DNA from: Odiellus spinosus
Lineage: Eukaryota > Arthropoda > Arachnida > Opiliones > Phalangiidae
Length of the DNA stretch: 64,000 bases
Direction of reading: 5' to 3'
Assembly: GCA_963920705.1 (NCBI GenBank)
Contig: OY987233.1
Coordinates: forward strand, 3,958,001-4,022,000
In this document: in pieces, positions 25,609-36,791 of the stretch
Position numbering within the stretch: the first letter of the stretch is position 1
Layout: every line of letters starts with the position of its first letter
Program-made: the position numbers and the translations under genes
The notes under the pieces: generated by a model
Seen by the model: only the letters and a program-made list of their open reading frames with translations
Database searches by the model: none
Told to the model about the DNA's origin: nothing

Positions 25609-25772
25609 TTAAAGGGAGAATGCAACCTAACAAGAAATTTTCTATCGATTTCTTATCTTTTAAATAGGCCTAATCCACCAGAAAAAAATTACAAACAAAT
25701 ATTAAACTAGAAATAAATTTGGAACTTGCTATCAAAATAGGCTTAGCTTTTTAGGTTGCATTCTCCCTTTAA
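25609..25772. mobile_element. Element A, copy 4 (internal deletion)
   Basis: Left arm TTAAAGGGAGAATGCAACCT to AATAGGCTTAGC, then a direct jump to TTTTTAGGTTGCATTCTCCC and TTTAA; the right arm and centre are deleted. Confidence 0.85.
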
Positions 25773-26476
25773 AGGCAAAAATTGGTTTTTATAAACTTGT
25801 ACGAAACATTTTCCAATTTTCCTGGTTCACAGGCTGGTTGATTCTTCTAAATTGGTTCATAGCCAAGGCTTAGAGTCGTTTTAAAAAATGCACTGAATAT
25901 AATAATAGCAAGTAATTAACTAAAACTATTTAGTTAATCTTGTTTGTAACACGTTGTTTAAAGGCGAGTCTTTTAGCATTTTAATTTTTCCTATGCCCAA
26001 ATTGAGTCAAGTTAGGTTTCTACTAAAATGTCTTTTACCTTTAAAGCTTAGGGATCTTATAGTGGATATTTGGAAGGAAGGATTTGATACTTGTATTCAA
26101 TCTAGTAATGAATCATTCTCCATTGGATAAGCGGATTTTATACGAGAATTTACGTCCTTTCTTAGCTTGTAAGTTCGAGTATATAGTGTGTAACTATACT
26201 CTCTCCCCTCTATACGATACCAACCCGTTCCGCTGCCACTGTTATCGAACCAGTTTAATTAATTTTCTCCAAGGAGTCGCTTATCAGGAATCGAAGTCGT
26301 TACCGAGAGAAAATAGAAAAAAAGAAAAGGGTAGAGAGGTGAGAGTTTGCAGGATCGACCAAATAAAGAAAGCAAACTTAGTAAAGGGCTTCGATTCTAG
26401 AGAGAAATAGTTGCCAGCTTTGGAGACATTCTATTGTATCTTCGAATCGAAACAAAAAGATTTCGGTAGCCTGTAT
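25773..26476. other. Unassigned stretch
   Basis: Contains a 108-codon plus ORF (26084-26410), starting MILVFNLVMNHSPLDKRILY, with no known domain, no splice context and no repeat origin that I can see. Weak hypothetical at best. Confidence 0.3.
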
Positions 26477-26865
26477 CAAAAGTCTAACACTTTATTCCGT
26501 ATAAGTAAACAACCTCCCGTAGCTTACTATCAGCGAAGGTCCGGTTAATGTACCGGCAGATTCTGATTCGAGACACTCTAGCGGCCGCTGTCGCCATGTA
26601 AATAGTGAACGGAGGAAGCGACACTCTGCGGAGAAATTCCGGAGTTGGGAGGGAAGACAATATAGGCTAGCGAGGCCCGCCTAAATTCCGCCCCTCTCTC
26701 CAGACTCATAATCGAGGAAGAGTCCAATACACTCGAGCCAGACAGGGATGATGACTTTTTTAGCTATTTTTAAGTGATGGGCTTTGACGTAAAACTGGGC
26801 CTTTGCTGATAGTATTAAACTATGGGGCGTTGGTTACTTTTATGGAATTAAGTGATAGACTGTTG
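26477..26865. mobile_element. Foldback element C, copy 4
   Basis: Both TIRs are present (CAAAAGTCTAACACTTTATT; AATTAAGTGATAGACTGTTG) with the CTAGCGGCCGCTGTCG interior. Confidence 0.8.
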
Positions 26866-27519
26866 TTTGTATGTATCGTTACTAGAAGGTTAGAACCCAG
26901 GGCTATTAACAAAGGACATCACCTAAGACGAATAATAAAAACCATAAGCGACCTCTAACGGCTAATAGTGTCTGTTATGAATATATTAAAGGCAGATGAA
27001 CACGTGGTTTTTATTAGTTACTACTTTTGACCGCACGTCGATAAATATTAGTTAAATTCCAGTGCCTCCTTGTGAATTAGTTAATTTACAATGAATCTAA
27101 ACTGCAAATAGAATAATCTTTTGTATAGTTACTTGATAGAGCGAATACAGCCTGCTAAGCTAAATACGTTTATAACTAGATTACTAACAGTTACAACAGT
27201 TTTCTTCCACGTTGTCTCTTATTCCCGAATTGTTTTTGGTTATATGTCTGTATAAGAAGTGACCCAGCGCGGAGTTTCCACTTCAGAGTTTTCGATTTTT
27301 CTCGGTTTTGTTGGCCCCTAGCCACGGTGTTCAACTGATGCGTGGTTGCAAGGTATCTTTTAGTGACTCGTCGTTACGCGTATCTAATCGAGAAACGAGG
27401 TTTTAATTAACTTTCTCCTTAACATGTCATTTTAATCGATATGGACTGTAAACAAACACACCAAAGTTGCAAAATGATATAATTCCAAATATTTTCAGAT
27501 TGAAAATAAGGACAGAGTT
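26866..27519. other. Unassigned stretch
   Basis: No gene or repeat recognised before the 22-bp array. Confidence 0.5.
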
Positions 27520-27524
27520 GTTGT

Positions 27525-28235
27525 AGTAGTTTGACCATAATTTGACCTTGGTTTGACCATAATTTGACCTTGGTTTGACCATAATTTGACCTTGGTTTGA
27601 CCATAATTTGACCTTGGTTTGACCATAATTTGACCTTGGTTTGACCGTACTTTGACCTTGGTTTGACCGTACTTTGACCTTGGTTTGACCGTACTTTGAC
27701 CTTGGTTTGACCGTACTTTGACCTTGGTTTGACCGTACTTTGACCTTGGTTTGACCGTACTTTGACCTTGGTTTGACCGTACTTTGACCTTGGTTTGACC
27801 GTACTTTGACCTTGGTTTGACCGTACTTTGACCTTGGTTTGACCGTACTTTGACCTTGGTTTGACCGTACTTTGACCTTGGTTTGACCGTACTTTGACCT
27901 TGGTTTGACCGTACTTTGACCTTGGTTTGACCGCAATTTGACCTTGGTTTGACCGCAATTTGACCTTGGTTTGACCGCAATTTGACCTTGGTTTGACCGC
28001 AATTTGACCTTGATTTGATCGTAATTTGACCTTGGTTTGATCGTAATTTGACCTTGGTTTGACCGTAATTTGACCTTGGTTTGACCATAATTTGACCTTG
28101 GTTTGACCATAGTTTGACCTTGGTTTGACCATAATTTGACCATAATTTGACCGTGGTTTGACCATAGTTTGACCACGGGTTTGACCATAGTTTGACCACG
28201 GGTTTTGACCATAGTTTGACCGTAGTTTGACCATA
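27525..28235. repeat. 22-bp minisatellite of paired 11-mers TTTGACCNNNN
   Basis: The unit is TTTGACCTTGG + TTTGACCATAA, with second-half variants CGTACT(T), CGCAA and CGTAA in blocks; about 27 units plus degenerate ones at the right edge (TTTGACCATAG, TTTGACCACGGG). The minus strand reads CCAAGGTCA once per unit, which fits YCAAGGYCR, the binding consensus of FTZ-F1/SF-1 type monomeric nuclear receptors. Three long minus ORFs (about 230-270 codons) are by-products. Confidence 0.95.
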
Positions 28236-28240
28236 GTCAT

Positions 28241-29140
28241 CTCGTTTTTTCTGTAAAGAACTTAATTTCCTATTTATTGTGTTGTCATTCTTTAGCGGGA
28301 TAAGTATCCATTGTTAAAAAACTATTTAAAATATACTGTTCCTTTAAAAAGTATTTTTTTTTCCCGCCCATTTCGGAATATTCCTTTCATACTCTCTAAA
28401 ATTGTAGCGACTTTCATGTTTAGCTTAAAATTTCTACTCGCAAATTTTAAAGCAGCTAGAAATCCAATAAGATCTTGTCTAGAATGTTAAGTCTTCATAG
28501 GAGCTAGAGAGATGGTATATTTCGCAAAACGTGTATAGTGTTCGTAAAAACCTTCTTAGCTTAGATCTTTTTCACAGCCGCTGTTCGTTCGTTCATCCGG
28601 TCGACTTATACATACATCTATATACAAACCTTGGGGTGTGCGAAACCTTTTATCCTAGCCTTTCCTTCCTGTAACATACTTGATCCCTTCGTAACAGCTC
28701 GAGGAACCATGGAGGAGATAATATTTCTTACCCTGGAGTGGAAACACTCGTTGTATACCAATAGGGAGAAAGCGAAGTGCCAGGCGGGAAAGAAAGCCTA
28801 ACTTCAAGAAACCCCCTTACTGGGGGAGCGCTTGAACTCCATCACTAAAGGGGATGGCATCGAGGTGAGAGGTCGAAACCTCTGACGTATCAGTGTCTCC
28901 CTCGCTGACTCCCTGTAGGCTCGAAAATTAAAACGCGCAAGTGTTAATTATCGTTAACTTGTAATTTTTTTCTTGAAGTGGTAATTGAATGAGCCACGTG
29001 GAAACCCCTTCGATGGTGAAAGAATTCACAAATGCTACGCGGAAGGTTTTGAGCCCAAGTAATTGTTACCTAGTTCCCCAAGGATATGAGTTAGAGAGGC
29101 AATTATTGATAGTGTTCACGTTCTTTTACTTGTATAACTC
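28241..29140. other. Unassigned stretch
   Basis: GC-richer than average at 28600-28980 and includes an inverted pair (AACCCCCTTACTGGGGGAG). Only a 30-codon ORF at 28709. No tRNA fold: GAGGTCGAAACCTC looks T-arm-like but has no partner arms. Confidence 0.45.
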
Positions 29141-29175
29141 TTAAAGGGAAACTTGGAGCTCAAAATGAACCGCTA
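29141..29175. mobile_element. Element B, solo end fragment
   Basis: Only TTAAAGGGAAACTTGGAGCT and a few following bases remain. Confidence 0.6.
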
Positions 29176-29906
29176 TTATATTTTCTTACCACGTTAGAAA
29201 TATTCGATTTCTCCTCCATTAGTTCAAATGTATCTCTCCTCCAAGGCGAAACCAAATATATTTAATAACAACCTAGAATATACTAAATATCTGATAGAAA
29301 AACAGGTTGTTCAATGGGGAATTTCAGTTCCTTCTCAGGTTGTATCTTAGAAAAGGAACTCGAGGAAGTCTTTCATTGTAGACTGTTTTTACTTTTCTTT
29401 TTCTCTTTTTGTCTCTCTCTCGGCGCTCGGACTTTTTAGACAATAGGATCCTTCTACTGAAAGAAAGACTTGAGAGAGAATGGGCTGGGATTGAGCGCTA
29501 TGGAGGAAGTACTCCTACGGTATAGAGTCGCCTGGTGATAGTTCAAAGGGCGGGGGGAGGTGGTAAGAGAGGTCAAGTTGTTTAGGGAACGATAGTCCTT
29601 CTCGCTTGATTGATCACGAGACGTGAATTACAAAAGCTTTTCTTTTGTTATTGACTCTTTTTATTTCCTTCCTTCGTTCTTTCAGTCGTCTTTGACTCTC
29701 TCGACACCCCGCGGATGGCACCAACGTAACCTTTTCTTGATAAAATCAACTTCTATTTCGATATATAGGGAATTACTATAACTGTTTTTTCTGTTTTTTG
29801 TTTGCAATTGTTGGATATCTCATCCTAAGTACTTCATTTTCTTATATATCACGCAGGTTGACCAGTTAAATGTTCCAAACCATTTGCAGGAAAATATAAG
29901 AGTGTA
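29176..29906. other. Unassigned stretch
   Basis: No gene or repeat recognised. Confidence 0.5.
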
Positions 29907-30382
29907 AAGCTACGGTCACACTAGAATTTCTTAATCGATTTGAAATGAGCTGCGTTCACACTAGAGACTTTGAAACCTTTTTAAACCGTTTTGGAAAGGT
30001 CAAATTATAAAATTTTGTGGTCATCCGTGTAGACCTTTGATCAAGAAACCAAATTAATATCTAAAAAAGTCGATTTGAGGACTCGAAACGGTTTGAAAAC
30101 GGTTTCAAAGTGTCAAGTGTGAACGTAGCTATGGTAAAATCAAACCGATATTCAAATCGCCAGGAATCGTTTTAAACGTCACGTGTTCAGGCGTAATCTT
30201 TATAAATCGATTTATTGTAGCTTCATCCATCGGTTGTTGTAACCGAATCGGTTTGAAGCCGTTTTCCGAAGCAGTTTGGAGAAATCGAATCAAATCGATT
30301 CGTGAAAAGACCGGATTTTCCGTTCATACGGCTATAGCGAAACGGTTTAAATCGATACCAAGGCCTAGTATGAACGCGGCTT
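29907..30382 (-). mobile_element. Element E, inverted copy split by E'
   Basis: Ends AGCTACGGTCACACTAG and TAGTATGAACGCGGCT with the E body on the minus strand. The body is interrupted after CGATTTGAAATG by the 183-bp E' element and resumes ATGGTAAAATCAAACCG. Confidence 0.8.
29948..30130. mobile_element. Element E' nested in E, 3-bp TSD ATG
   Basis: AGCTGCGTTCACACTAGAGA at left, AAGTGTGAACGTAGCT at right, flanked by ATG (29945-29947 and 30131-30133). The uninterrupted site is visible in the E copy at 32258-32553, so the insertion is directly supported. Confidence 0.85.
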
Positions 30383-30625
30383 ACTTTATATTCTTAATTC
30401 GCAAACTAAGCAAGCGAGATCAATTTGATGAGGTCCGAATTAAGTTGCGTACCTACTTTAACAACAGACACACAAACACACATGTTCGTCGCCAAACCTC
30501 TCTATGAACATAGTTCACTGGAGAAGGTTAAAATCTAAATTTTCCTTTTGAAATTAGAATTTTTTTTAACAGAGTCTTCGATGTCATCAGTGATTTGTTT
30601 CGAAGTTAATGCCTCGGGATTTTAA

Positions 30626-30638
30626 GGGGGGGGGGGGG
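30626..30638. repeat. Poly-G tract, 13 nt
   Basis: Uninterrupted G13 in an AT-rich background. Confidence 0.95.
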
Positions 30639-31340
30639 AAGAAACCTAACTTATTTATTAGTTTTTTTTTTTTTAAAGAGAAAAAAAATGTAAAAAAGGC
30701 GTGGGGATCCTCAATAGATTGTCATCATAAAATGGACTAATGAGTCTCTGGCGAGTCGTTACCATCCAAAGATGGATCGGTGATTCGTCCCAAAAACCAA
30801 AGACGGCAGTCCGCCGAACGGTTAGGACCAGAGGATAAAAACCCTTTAGAAAAGAAAGCCAAAGAGTAAGAGAGACTTTTTTCTAAGAAAAACCGTAGCA
30901 CCGCGCGGCGCCTGGGGATCAAGGCCGAGGCACTTAGCGGCTAGGGTACATTATATTATACCCTCTGCCACCAACCTACCAACCCTTATTCCTGACACCT
31001 CGCTCTCTTTTTTTTTAGAAACGTGGAAAAAGTCCTTGGGTGGGGTAAATTCTCGCAGAGTTTCATTAAATCTCAAAAGAAATGGGTTTCCGGTTTATTT
31101 CTACGATTGATAATGGAAGGTTGGATGGGAAATTAACTCCCCCTTTCTAGTCTAACGGTAACCAAACAAGGAAACTAAACTCTTGTCAACCGGGGCCCCG
31201 GGCCATAGAGGGAAGCCAAAGCTTAGCCGTTTGGTATTAATGTAAACACGTATTAACCTGATTCGATTCGGTTAAGCCTTGTCAAATTGATTTCGCGGTA
31301 AATTCGCGCCAATTTAATCTTTAGACATTTTAAAAATTAC
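30639..31340. other. Unassigned stretch
   Basis: Contains a 61-codon minus ORF (30737-30922) in a GC-richer patch; no domain recognised. Confidence 0.45.
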
Positions 31341-31577
31341 CTGAGTCGGGAGAGAGAGGACGGAGTCTAGGCGGGCCGCGCTTGGCTATATTGTCTTCTC
31401 TCCGAACTCCAGAATTTCTCCGCAGAGTGTCGCTTCCTCCGTTTATTATTTACACGGCGACTGCGGCCGCAAGAGTGTCTCGAATCAGAATTTGCCGGTA
31501 CATTTACGCGGACCTTTGCTGATATTATTAAACTATGGGGCATTGTTTAATTCCATGGAATAAAGTGATATACTTCT
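31341..31577. mobile_element. Element C, copy 5 (one half only)
   Basis: It starts at CTGAGTCGGGAGAGAG and runs through CGACTGCGGCCGCAAGAG to GGAATAAAGTGATATACTTC. The left third is missing, as in copy 3. Confidence 0.75.
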
Positions 31578-32196
31578 GGGAAAGCCGTTCTAGTTTAGGA
31601 GCATGTGCATCGAAATGAAAAGTGAAATCTCCTTAGTTATTCCATTTACCATTTAACACGCTCTGATAGTTTCTAGACGACGTTTTAAGATTGTAAATTT
31701 TGTTTGATATTCAATTAATTTCGTTTGAACTTAGTTAATTTGGTATTTAACTTTTGAGCTTGTCTAACCTGTTAGTTTTTATTCTTCGTCTGTCTTTGAG
31801 GAAACTTTTGCCTCCGCTCGTCGTTTCAGTTTATACACTATAGCCAGGCTAGGGTTCAAGTCGGCTTTTTGATGGCCTTTTCAAAGTTATGACCCGATTA
31901 CGGTAGTCGTTTGGGAGGACGCGAACTCCACCCCCTCTCCCCTAAAACCCCATGGTCCCTTAAACATCTTACGTGTCTCCCGCGAGATTTTTGGTATAGT
32001 GTCCACCGCAGCGAGTTGTCTTAAACGCTACGGTGATTAAAGAAGTCGGCATTTATACGGAGGAGACTTTAAAAGTGAACTTTAAATTTATACGACACCG
32101 CAAAAACTATTAATTCATTCGCATATATATGTAAGTCTACTCGATCCAACTGGTGTAAAAAATAAAAAAAAAATATAACTTAAAAGTGAGACTCTA
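31578..32196. other. Unassigned stretch
   Basis: Nothing recognised. Confidence 0.5.
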
Positions 32197-32631
32197 ATAC
32201 TATCTTCAGACGAGGCGTAATTAGCAAGTTTAATCAGATTTAACCGAGGTTTACATAAGCCGCGTTCATACTAAGTCTTGGAATCGATTTAAACCGTCTC
32301 AAACCGTTTCACTAGAGTCGTGTGAACAAAAAACCGTCTTTTCTCGAATCGATTTGATTCTATATCTCGAAACTGCTTCGGGAACCAGTTTCATAACGAT
32401 TCGGTTTCAACAACCGATAGATGGAGCTACGATAAATCGGTTTATAAAGATAACGCGTGAACACGTGACGCTTAAAACGATTCCTGGCGATTTGAATATG
32501 GGTTTGATTTTACCATTTCAAATCGATTAAGAAATGATAGTATGACCGTAGCTATATCCTTTTTAGTTCAATAAACCTTGGATAAATCGGATTAAAACCT
32601 AGGTTAATTATGTCTGGTCTGAAAAGGGTAT
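32197..32631. mobile_element. Foldback element K, copy 2, split by element E
   Basis: ATACTATCTTCAGACGAGGC at left, TGGTCTGAAAAGGGTAT at right, with an E element (32258-32553) inserted between ACATA and ATATCC. Confidence 0.8.
32258..32553 (+). mobile_element. Element E, complete copy, 3-bp TSD ATA
   Basis: AGCCGCGTTCATACTAAGTC at left, GATAGTATGACCGTAGCT at right, ATA on both sides (32255-32257, 32554-32556). 296 bp, non-coding. Subterminal repeats of the type AATCGATTTAAACCG/AAATCGATT are spread through it. Confidence 0.85.
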
Positions 32632-32699
32632 TTTCATTTTATTTCAAATTGATAATTATTATATTTTTCGCTTTTCATTCTATTATTCAGTAGACACGT

Positions 32700-32886
32700 A
32701 AGCTGCGTTCATACTTAGCCTTGGAATCGATTCAAACAGTTTCGAAACATTTCGCGAATCGCCATTTGATTCGATTTCTCGAAACTGCTTCGGGAACCAG
32801 TTTCGTACCGATTCAGTTTCAACAACCGATAGATGAAGCTGCGATAAATCGATTTATAAAGATAACGCGTGAACACGTGACTTTTG
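32700..32886 (+). mobile_element. Element E, 3'-truncated copy
   Basis: Starts AGCTGCGTTCATACTTAGCC and stops after CGCGTGAACACGTGA, where it is fused to a right-end fragment of element A. Confidence 0.75.
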
Positions 32887-32888
32887 GA

Positions 32889-32956
32889 ATAGGCCTATTT
32901 AAACGATAAGGAATCGATATCAAACCATTCGTTTTTAGGTTTCATCCTCCCTTTAA
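32889..32956. mobile_element. Element A, right-end fragment
   Basis: ATAGGCCTATTTAAACGATA to GGTTTCATCCTCCCTTTAA, fused to the truncated end of an E element. A further A-like remnant (TTTGGTTGCATTTTCCC) follows at 32960-33025. Confidence 0.7.
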
Positions 32957-33204
32957 CTATAGCCTTTTTAAATGTCAAGTAGTCGATAGAAAATGATTTT
33001 TTTTATTTGGTTGCATTTTCCCTTTTTTTGAGGTCTCGCTTGTTCAATGGCAAGTTCTCTATAAGAGCGTGTGTGGGATTGTAAACGATGGTTTTATACC
33101 AGCTTGCAATTATTTACTGGTCGGTGATTGATGACGGACCGTGCCCAGTTTTTATTAAATTTCTTTAGTGGACAAAATGGAGAGGCACGCGCTTCTTTGA
33201 TCCT

Positions 33205-33210
<6 letters not shown>

Positions 33211-33235
<25 letters not shown>
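33211..33235. repeat. Poly-A tract, 25 nt
   Basis: Uninterrupted A25; no adjacent retroelement body seen. Confidence 0.95.
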
Positions 33236-33405
33236 GGAAAAATACATAAAAATTCTTTGACTTCAACTTAAGAGGAGATCGACGATTCTTTAGGGTGCAA
33301 ACATTCTTAAGTTTTTAAGAAAAAAATATAAATGTTGGAATGACTCTGTTAAATTCGGTTTTATCGTAGACTATCTAAAATTTTTATTTCCAATAATAAA
33401 ATTGA

Positions 33406-33834
33406 TTAAAGGGAAACTTGGAGCTAAAAATGTAACGGCTTTTGAATTTATTAACGGAATCACCGGATGACAAAATACGTATTAGACAATTTTTTCACAA
33501 TTTTTAGACACGTTTCTGGTGTTTAAATTAATTTCTAAAGTTTGGTAAAATTTCCATCATATTATTTCAGCCTTCAACAGCGCTTGTAATGTAAGAATAG
33601 GCCGGCGTTTGACTCCTAAGAACTTGGGAATCAAACGCAGGCCTATTATTTCAATGTAAAGACATTACAAGCGCTGTTGAAGGCCGAAATAATATGATTG
33701 GCCCGAATTTATATTTACTTTTATACAAATTTTACCAATATTCAGAAATTAATTTAAACACCAAAAACGTGTCCAAAAATTCCGAAAAAATTCTCAAATA
33801 CCTCCGAAAATAAATTCAAAAGCTGTTCCTTTAA
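33406..33834. mobile_element. Element B, copy 6
   Basis: TTAAAGGGAAACTTGGAGCT at left. The hairpin GGCCGGCGTTTGACTCC / GAATCAAACGCAGGCC is central. The right end is shortened to AGCTGTTCCTTTAA. Confidence 0.85.
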
Positions 33835-33842
33835 GGCTTATT

Positions 33843-34308
33843 TTAAAGGGAGAATGAAAGGCCAAAACAACCTTTTTTTAATCGATTAAGAATGCTAAAA
33901 TAACGATAAAAACAATTATATAACTCACCAAAAATATTTAGTTATTTTACAATATAAACTTGCAGATGCTAAGCTTTGGCTGCCTAACTAGGCGAGCACG
34001 AGCCGTATTTTTTTTTTTTTTAATATTCCCGTCTGGTCTAGTCGCCAATCACGAGCGAATACGCGTACTCGCTCGTGATTGGCGACAAGAACAGCCGCGA
34101 ATATTTAAAAAATACAGGTCGTGCTAGCCTAGTTCACCGAGCTAGCCTAGTTCGCCGAGCTAGCAGCCTAGGCTTAGCATCAGAACTTTGGAAATTGATT
34201 ATAAAATAACAAAATATTTTCGGTGAGTTATATTATTGTTTTTCTCATTATTTTAGCATTCTTAATCGATTAAAAATAGGTTGTTTCGGCCTTTCATTCT
34301 CCCTTTAA
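33843..34308. mobile_element. Divergent subfamily of element A (A')
   Basis: TTAA AGGGAGAATGAAAGGCC at left and GGCCTTTCATTCTCCCTTTAA (in two parts) at right. The arms carry TTTAATCGATTAAGAATGCT and its inverse. The centre is a perfect 18-bp-arm hairpin, GTCGCCAATCACGAGCGA / TCGCTCGTGATTGGCGAC, with a 10-nt loop ATACGCGTAC. Confidence 0.85.
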
Positions 34309-34959
34309 ATAGTAAAATTATAAATTAGATATGCGAAAGCTATTAAAAATGACCTGTAATAGACGAATCCTTTTTTTCCTATTAAAGTTTTCTATGAAAC
34401 TCTTCAGCCTAAGCTTCGTCTACGCCATCTAGACTAGTTTAGCGCGAGTTGAATTCAATTTAAACTAAATAAGGGTTGACATAAAATCCTGTAGGAAAGT
34501 TGAAATGCCGCCCACGAAAAGAAATCTATGACCTGTGTGACGTAGATTATCTACTTTCAAAACAGGAAAACAAAAACATCGATAGAAAATAGCTTTGTTT
34601 TTCGTTTAATAATTAAATTTAAATCACCTATTATGTTGACATAACTTTAATTTGTCCGATAATATTTAGAGTTTATATCGAGTCGTAAAAGGACCAACCT
34701 GACATTGTCGAAACTAATTTTACAGTACCAGTTCTAATCTCCAACGTTATAACTCTTTCAAAAATTACTATTAGGTTTCTCTCACTACAAAGAAGGGCAC
34801 TCTAGGTATTGATTTAAACATCGTTTAAAACCTTATAAAAATTCCCCCCATCCTGTTAAATTTTATGGCACACTAGAATAGTTCAAGTTATTCGAGATAT
34901 TTTTTCAGAGACTTGAAAATGGGTTATGGATTTTAAAAGTAAAATGTTTTATATTTTAG
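34309..34959. other. Unassigned stretch
   Basis: Nothing recognised. Confidence 0.5.
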
Positions 34960-35386
34960 AGCTTAAAATGGATCAGCTTTAAATTTATTTTTGGAGTCAC
35001 CATGCCAAAAAACGTATTCGATAATTTTTCCAGAATTTTTAGGCACGGGTTTGGTGGTAAAATTCGAAAAAATGAAAATATAAAATCCGGCCAATCATAT
35101 TATTTCAGCCTTCAACAGCGCTATATTAAAAGAATAGGCCGGCGGTTGACACCTAAGACCTTGGCCATCAAACGCCGGCCAATTCTTTTAATATTAGGAC
35201 ATTACACTGTTGAAGGCGGAAATAATATGATTGGTCCGATTTTATATTTACTTTCATTAAAACTTTACCAAACTTAAATTAATTTTAACACCAAAAACGT
35301 GTCAAAAATTTATTCTCAAATACATTTTTTGGCGTGGTGATTACGAAAATAAATTCAAAAGCTGCTCTAGTTTTAGCTCCAAGTTA
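34960..35386. mobile_element. Element B, copy 7
   Basis: GAGCTTAAAATGGATCAGCT at left, GGCCGGCGGTTGACACC / GCCATCAAACGCCGGCC at the centre, TTTTAGCTCCAAGTTAC at right. The terminal bases are lost on both sides. A 91-codon ORF (35002-35277) lies entirely in the element and is not a gene. Confidence 0.8.
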
Positions 35387-35555
35387 CACAAAAACAGTAT
35401 GTTTTCTGAAATTACACCATTAACCCCTCGGTTATCATAGTTTCTTCTATTGTAAAGTAATATGGTCCTTCTTACGCGGTCTTTTTCGTGCAAGTACCTT
35501 ATCCAGAAAGTCTGCCTTTTGTATCAACAAAGAAATTTTAAATTATGATTGCTAA

Positions 35556-35893
35556 CAGAAGTAGATGAAACCTTCCTTTGAAGTCTACTACTCTAATGTT
35601 CCATATAGCGCGCCTCTCTGTATGGGTAAAATTCACGATTTTACGAGATCGGAGGGGTCCTACTTCATACCCCCCTGTCTACGCAAAATTGGAAATTCTC
35701 TCTCTCCACAAACGACGACGTTTTTTTGACGAACTCCAAGGCTGCTAGAGATATTCGCTCGACGAACTCCCGCTCCGAAAATATCTACCGTTAGGAGGCG
35801 TACGAATCGCGCTTTTTGAAACTAACCCATACAGAGAGGGGTAGACAAGACCCGGGAGTAATAGACTTCAAAGTAGGGTTTCATCGGCTTCTG
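35556..35893. mobile_element. Element D, copy 1, with 7-bp TSD
   Basis: CAGAAGTAGATGAAACC at left and GGTTTCATCGGCTTCTG at right, flanked by TTGCTAA (35549-35555, 35894-35900). 338 bp, non-coding. Subterminal TTGAAGTCTACTACTC / AGTAATAGACTTCAAAG extends the TIR to ~35 bp. Confidence 0.88.
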
Positions 35894-35900
35894 TTGCTAA

Positions 35901-36565
35901 TCAAATGAAAAACATTGAAATCTCATAAGCTTTCAAAAAAAGGCTCATTGCAATTTTGATTGCAGATACAGCATCTCCAATATTATATCCTCCTTGGGTG
36001 TCCTTCAAGAAAACAACTATATAAAGAAAATCGAAAGTTAACAACGGAGACAGGGATGGGCAAAGCTCGTGGCCATAACGGCGGATAAGAGCCGTATTAA
36101 CCTATTATCTTAAAGCAGCTATATATAGGGTTGCGTAGTATAGGCGTCTGACCTTTAGCCATATACACTGAGCCTTCTAGATAACTATAAGAAGAAGAAG
36201 CGAATCAGATAGGGCGAAGGATCGTAACGATTCTTTACGCGCTTTTCGACGAATTAATGGGCAACCTAATGAAAGTGGGCCAAAGGGTCTCTTCTACGCT
36301 ATTCGGATGAACGCTTCTTTTAACCGTAACTTCAATTTCACGGTTCGTCGACTTCGGTAAACATGCATTAGATCCCATGTTTTGGAAGATATAAAAATAT
36401 CTCCCTATATACCCAGATAAACTTAAATCTTTCGAAGGTAATCTTCGCACTTTGTCTTTGAAATTAAAGAAATAATGGAAATATAAGATAATTTTAACCC
36501 CCTCTTATTGGATTATGTTAAATACCACGTCACGTTTCGATCAACCAATCCCCTCAACAGTTTTA
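35901..36565. other. Unassigned stretch
   Basis: A 71-codon minus ORF (36235-36450) has no known domain. No repeat recognised. Confidence 0.45.
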
Positions 36566-36791
36566 CAAAAGGTCTGTCACTTTATTCCATAGAAGTAAAC
36601 AACGCCCAGTTGCTTAATACTATCAGCAAAGGACCAGTTTTACGCCATAGCCCATCACTTAAAAATAGCCAAAAAAGTCATCACCCCTATCTGACTCGAG
36701 TGATTTAGACTCTTCCTCGATATTTTTGAGTCTTGGGATAGAGGGTCGGAATTTAGGCGGGCCACGCTTGGCTATATTGTCTTCCCCCCAA
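36566..36791. mobile_element. Element C, copy 6 (left half only)
   Basis: It begins CAAAAGGTCTGTCACTTTAT and ends abruptly at GGCTATATTGTCTTCCCCCC, in the middle of the element. Confidence 0.75.

Noticed and set aside
27419-28240. Three overlapping minus ORFs of 234-273 codons
   Set aside because: A 22-bp unit read through in all three frames of one strand, which no real protein gene does.
28855-28905. tRNA-like T-arm (GAGGTCGAAACCTC)
   Set aside because: No acceptor stem, D-arm or anticodon arm can be placed at the right spacing; simple hairpin only.
29401-29500. Possible promoter from TCTCTCTCTC and an AGGATCC patch
   Set aside because: Only a short pyrimidine run; no start, splice or motif cluster.
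35002-35277. 91-codon ORF
   Set aside because: It lies wholly inside a B element, and other copies of the element do not keep the frame open.
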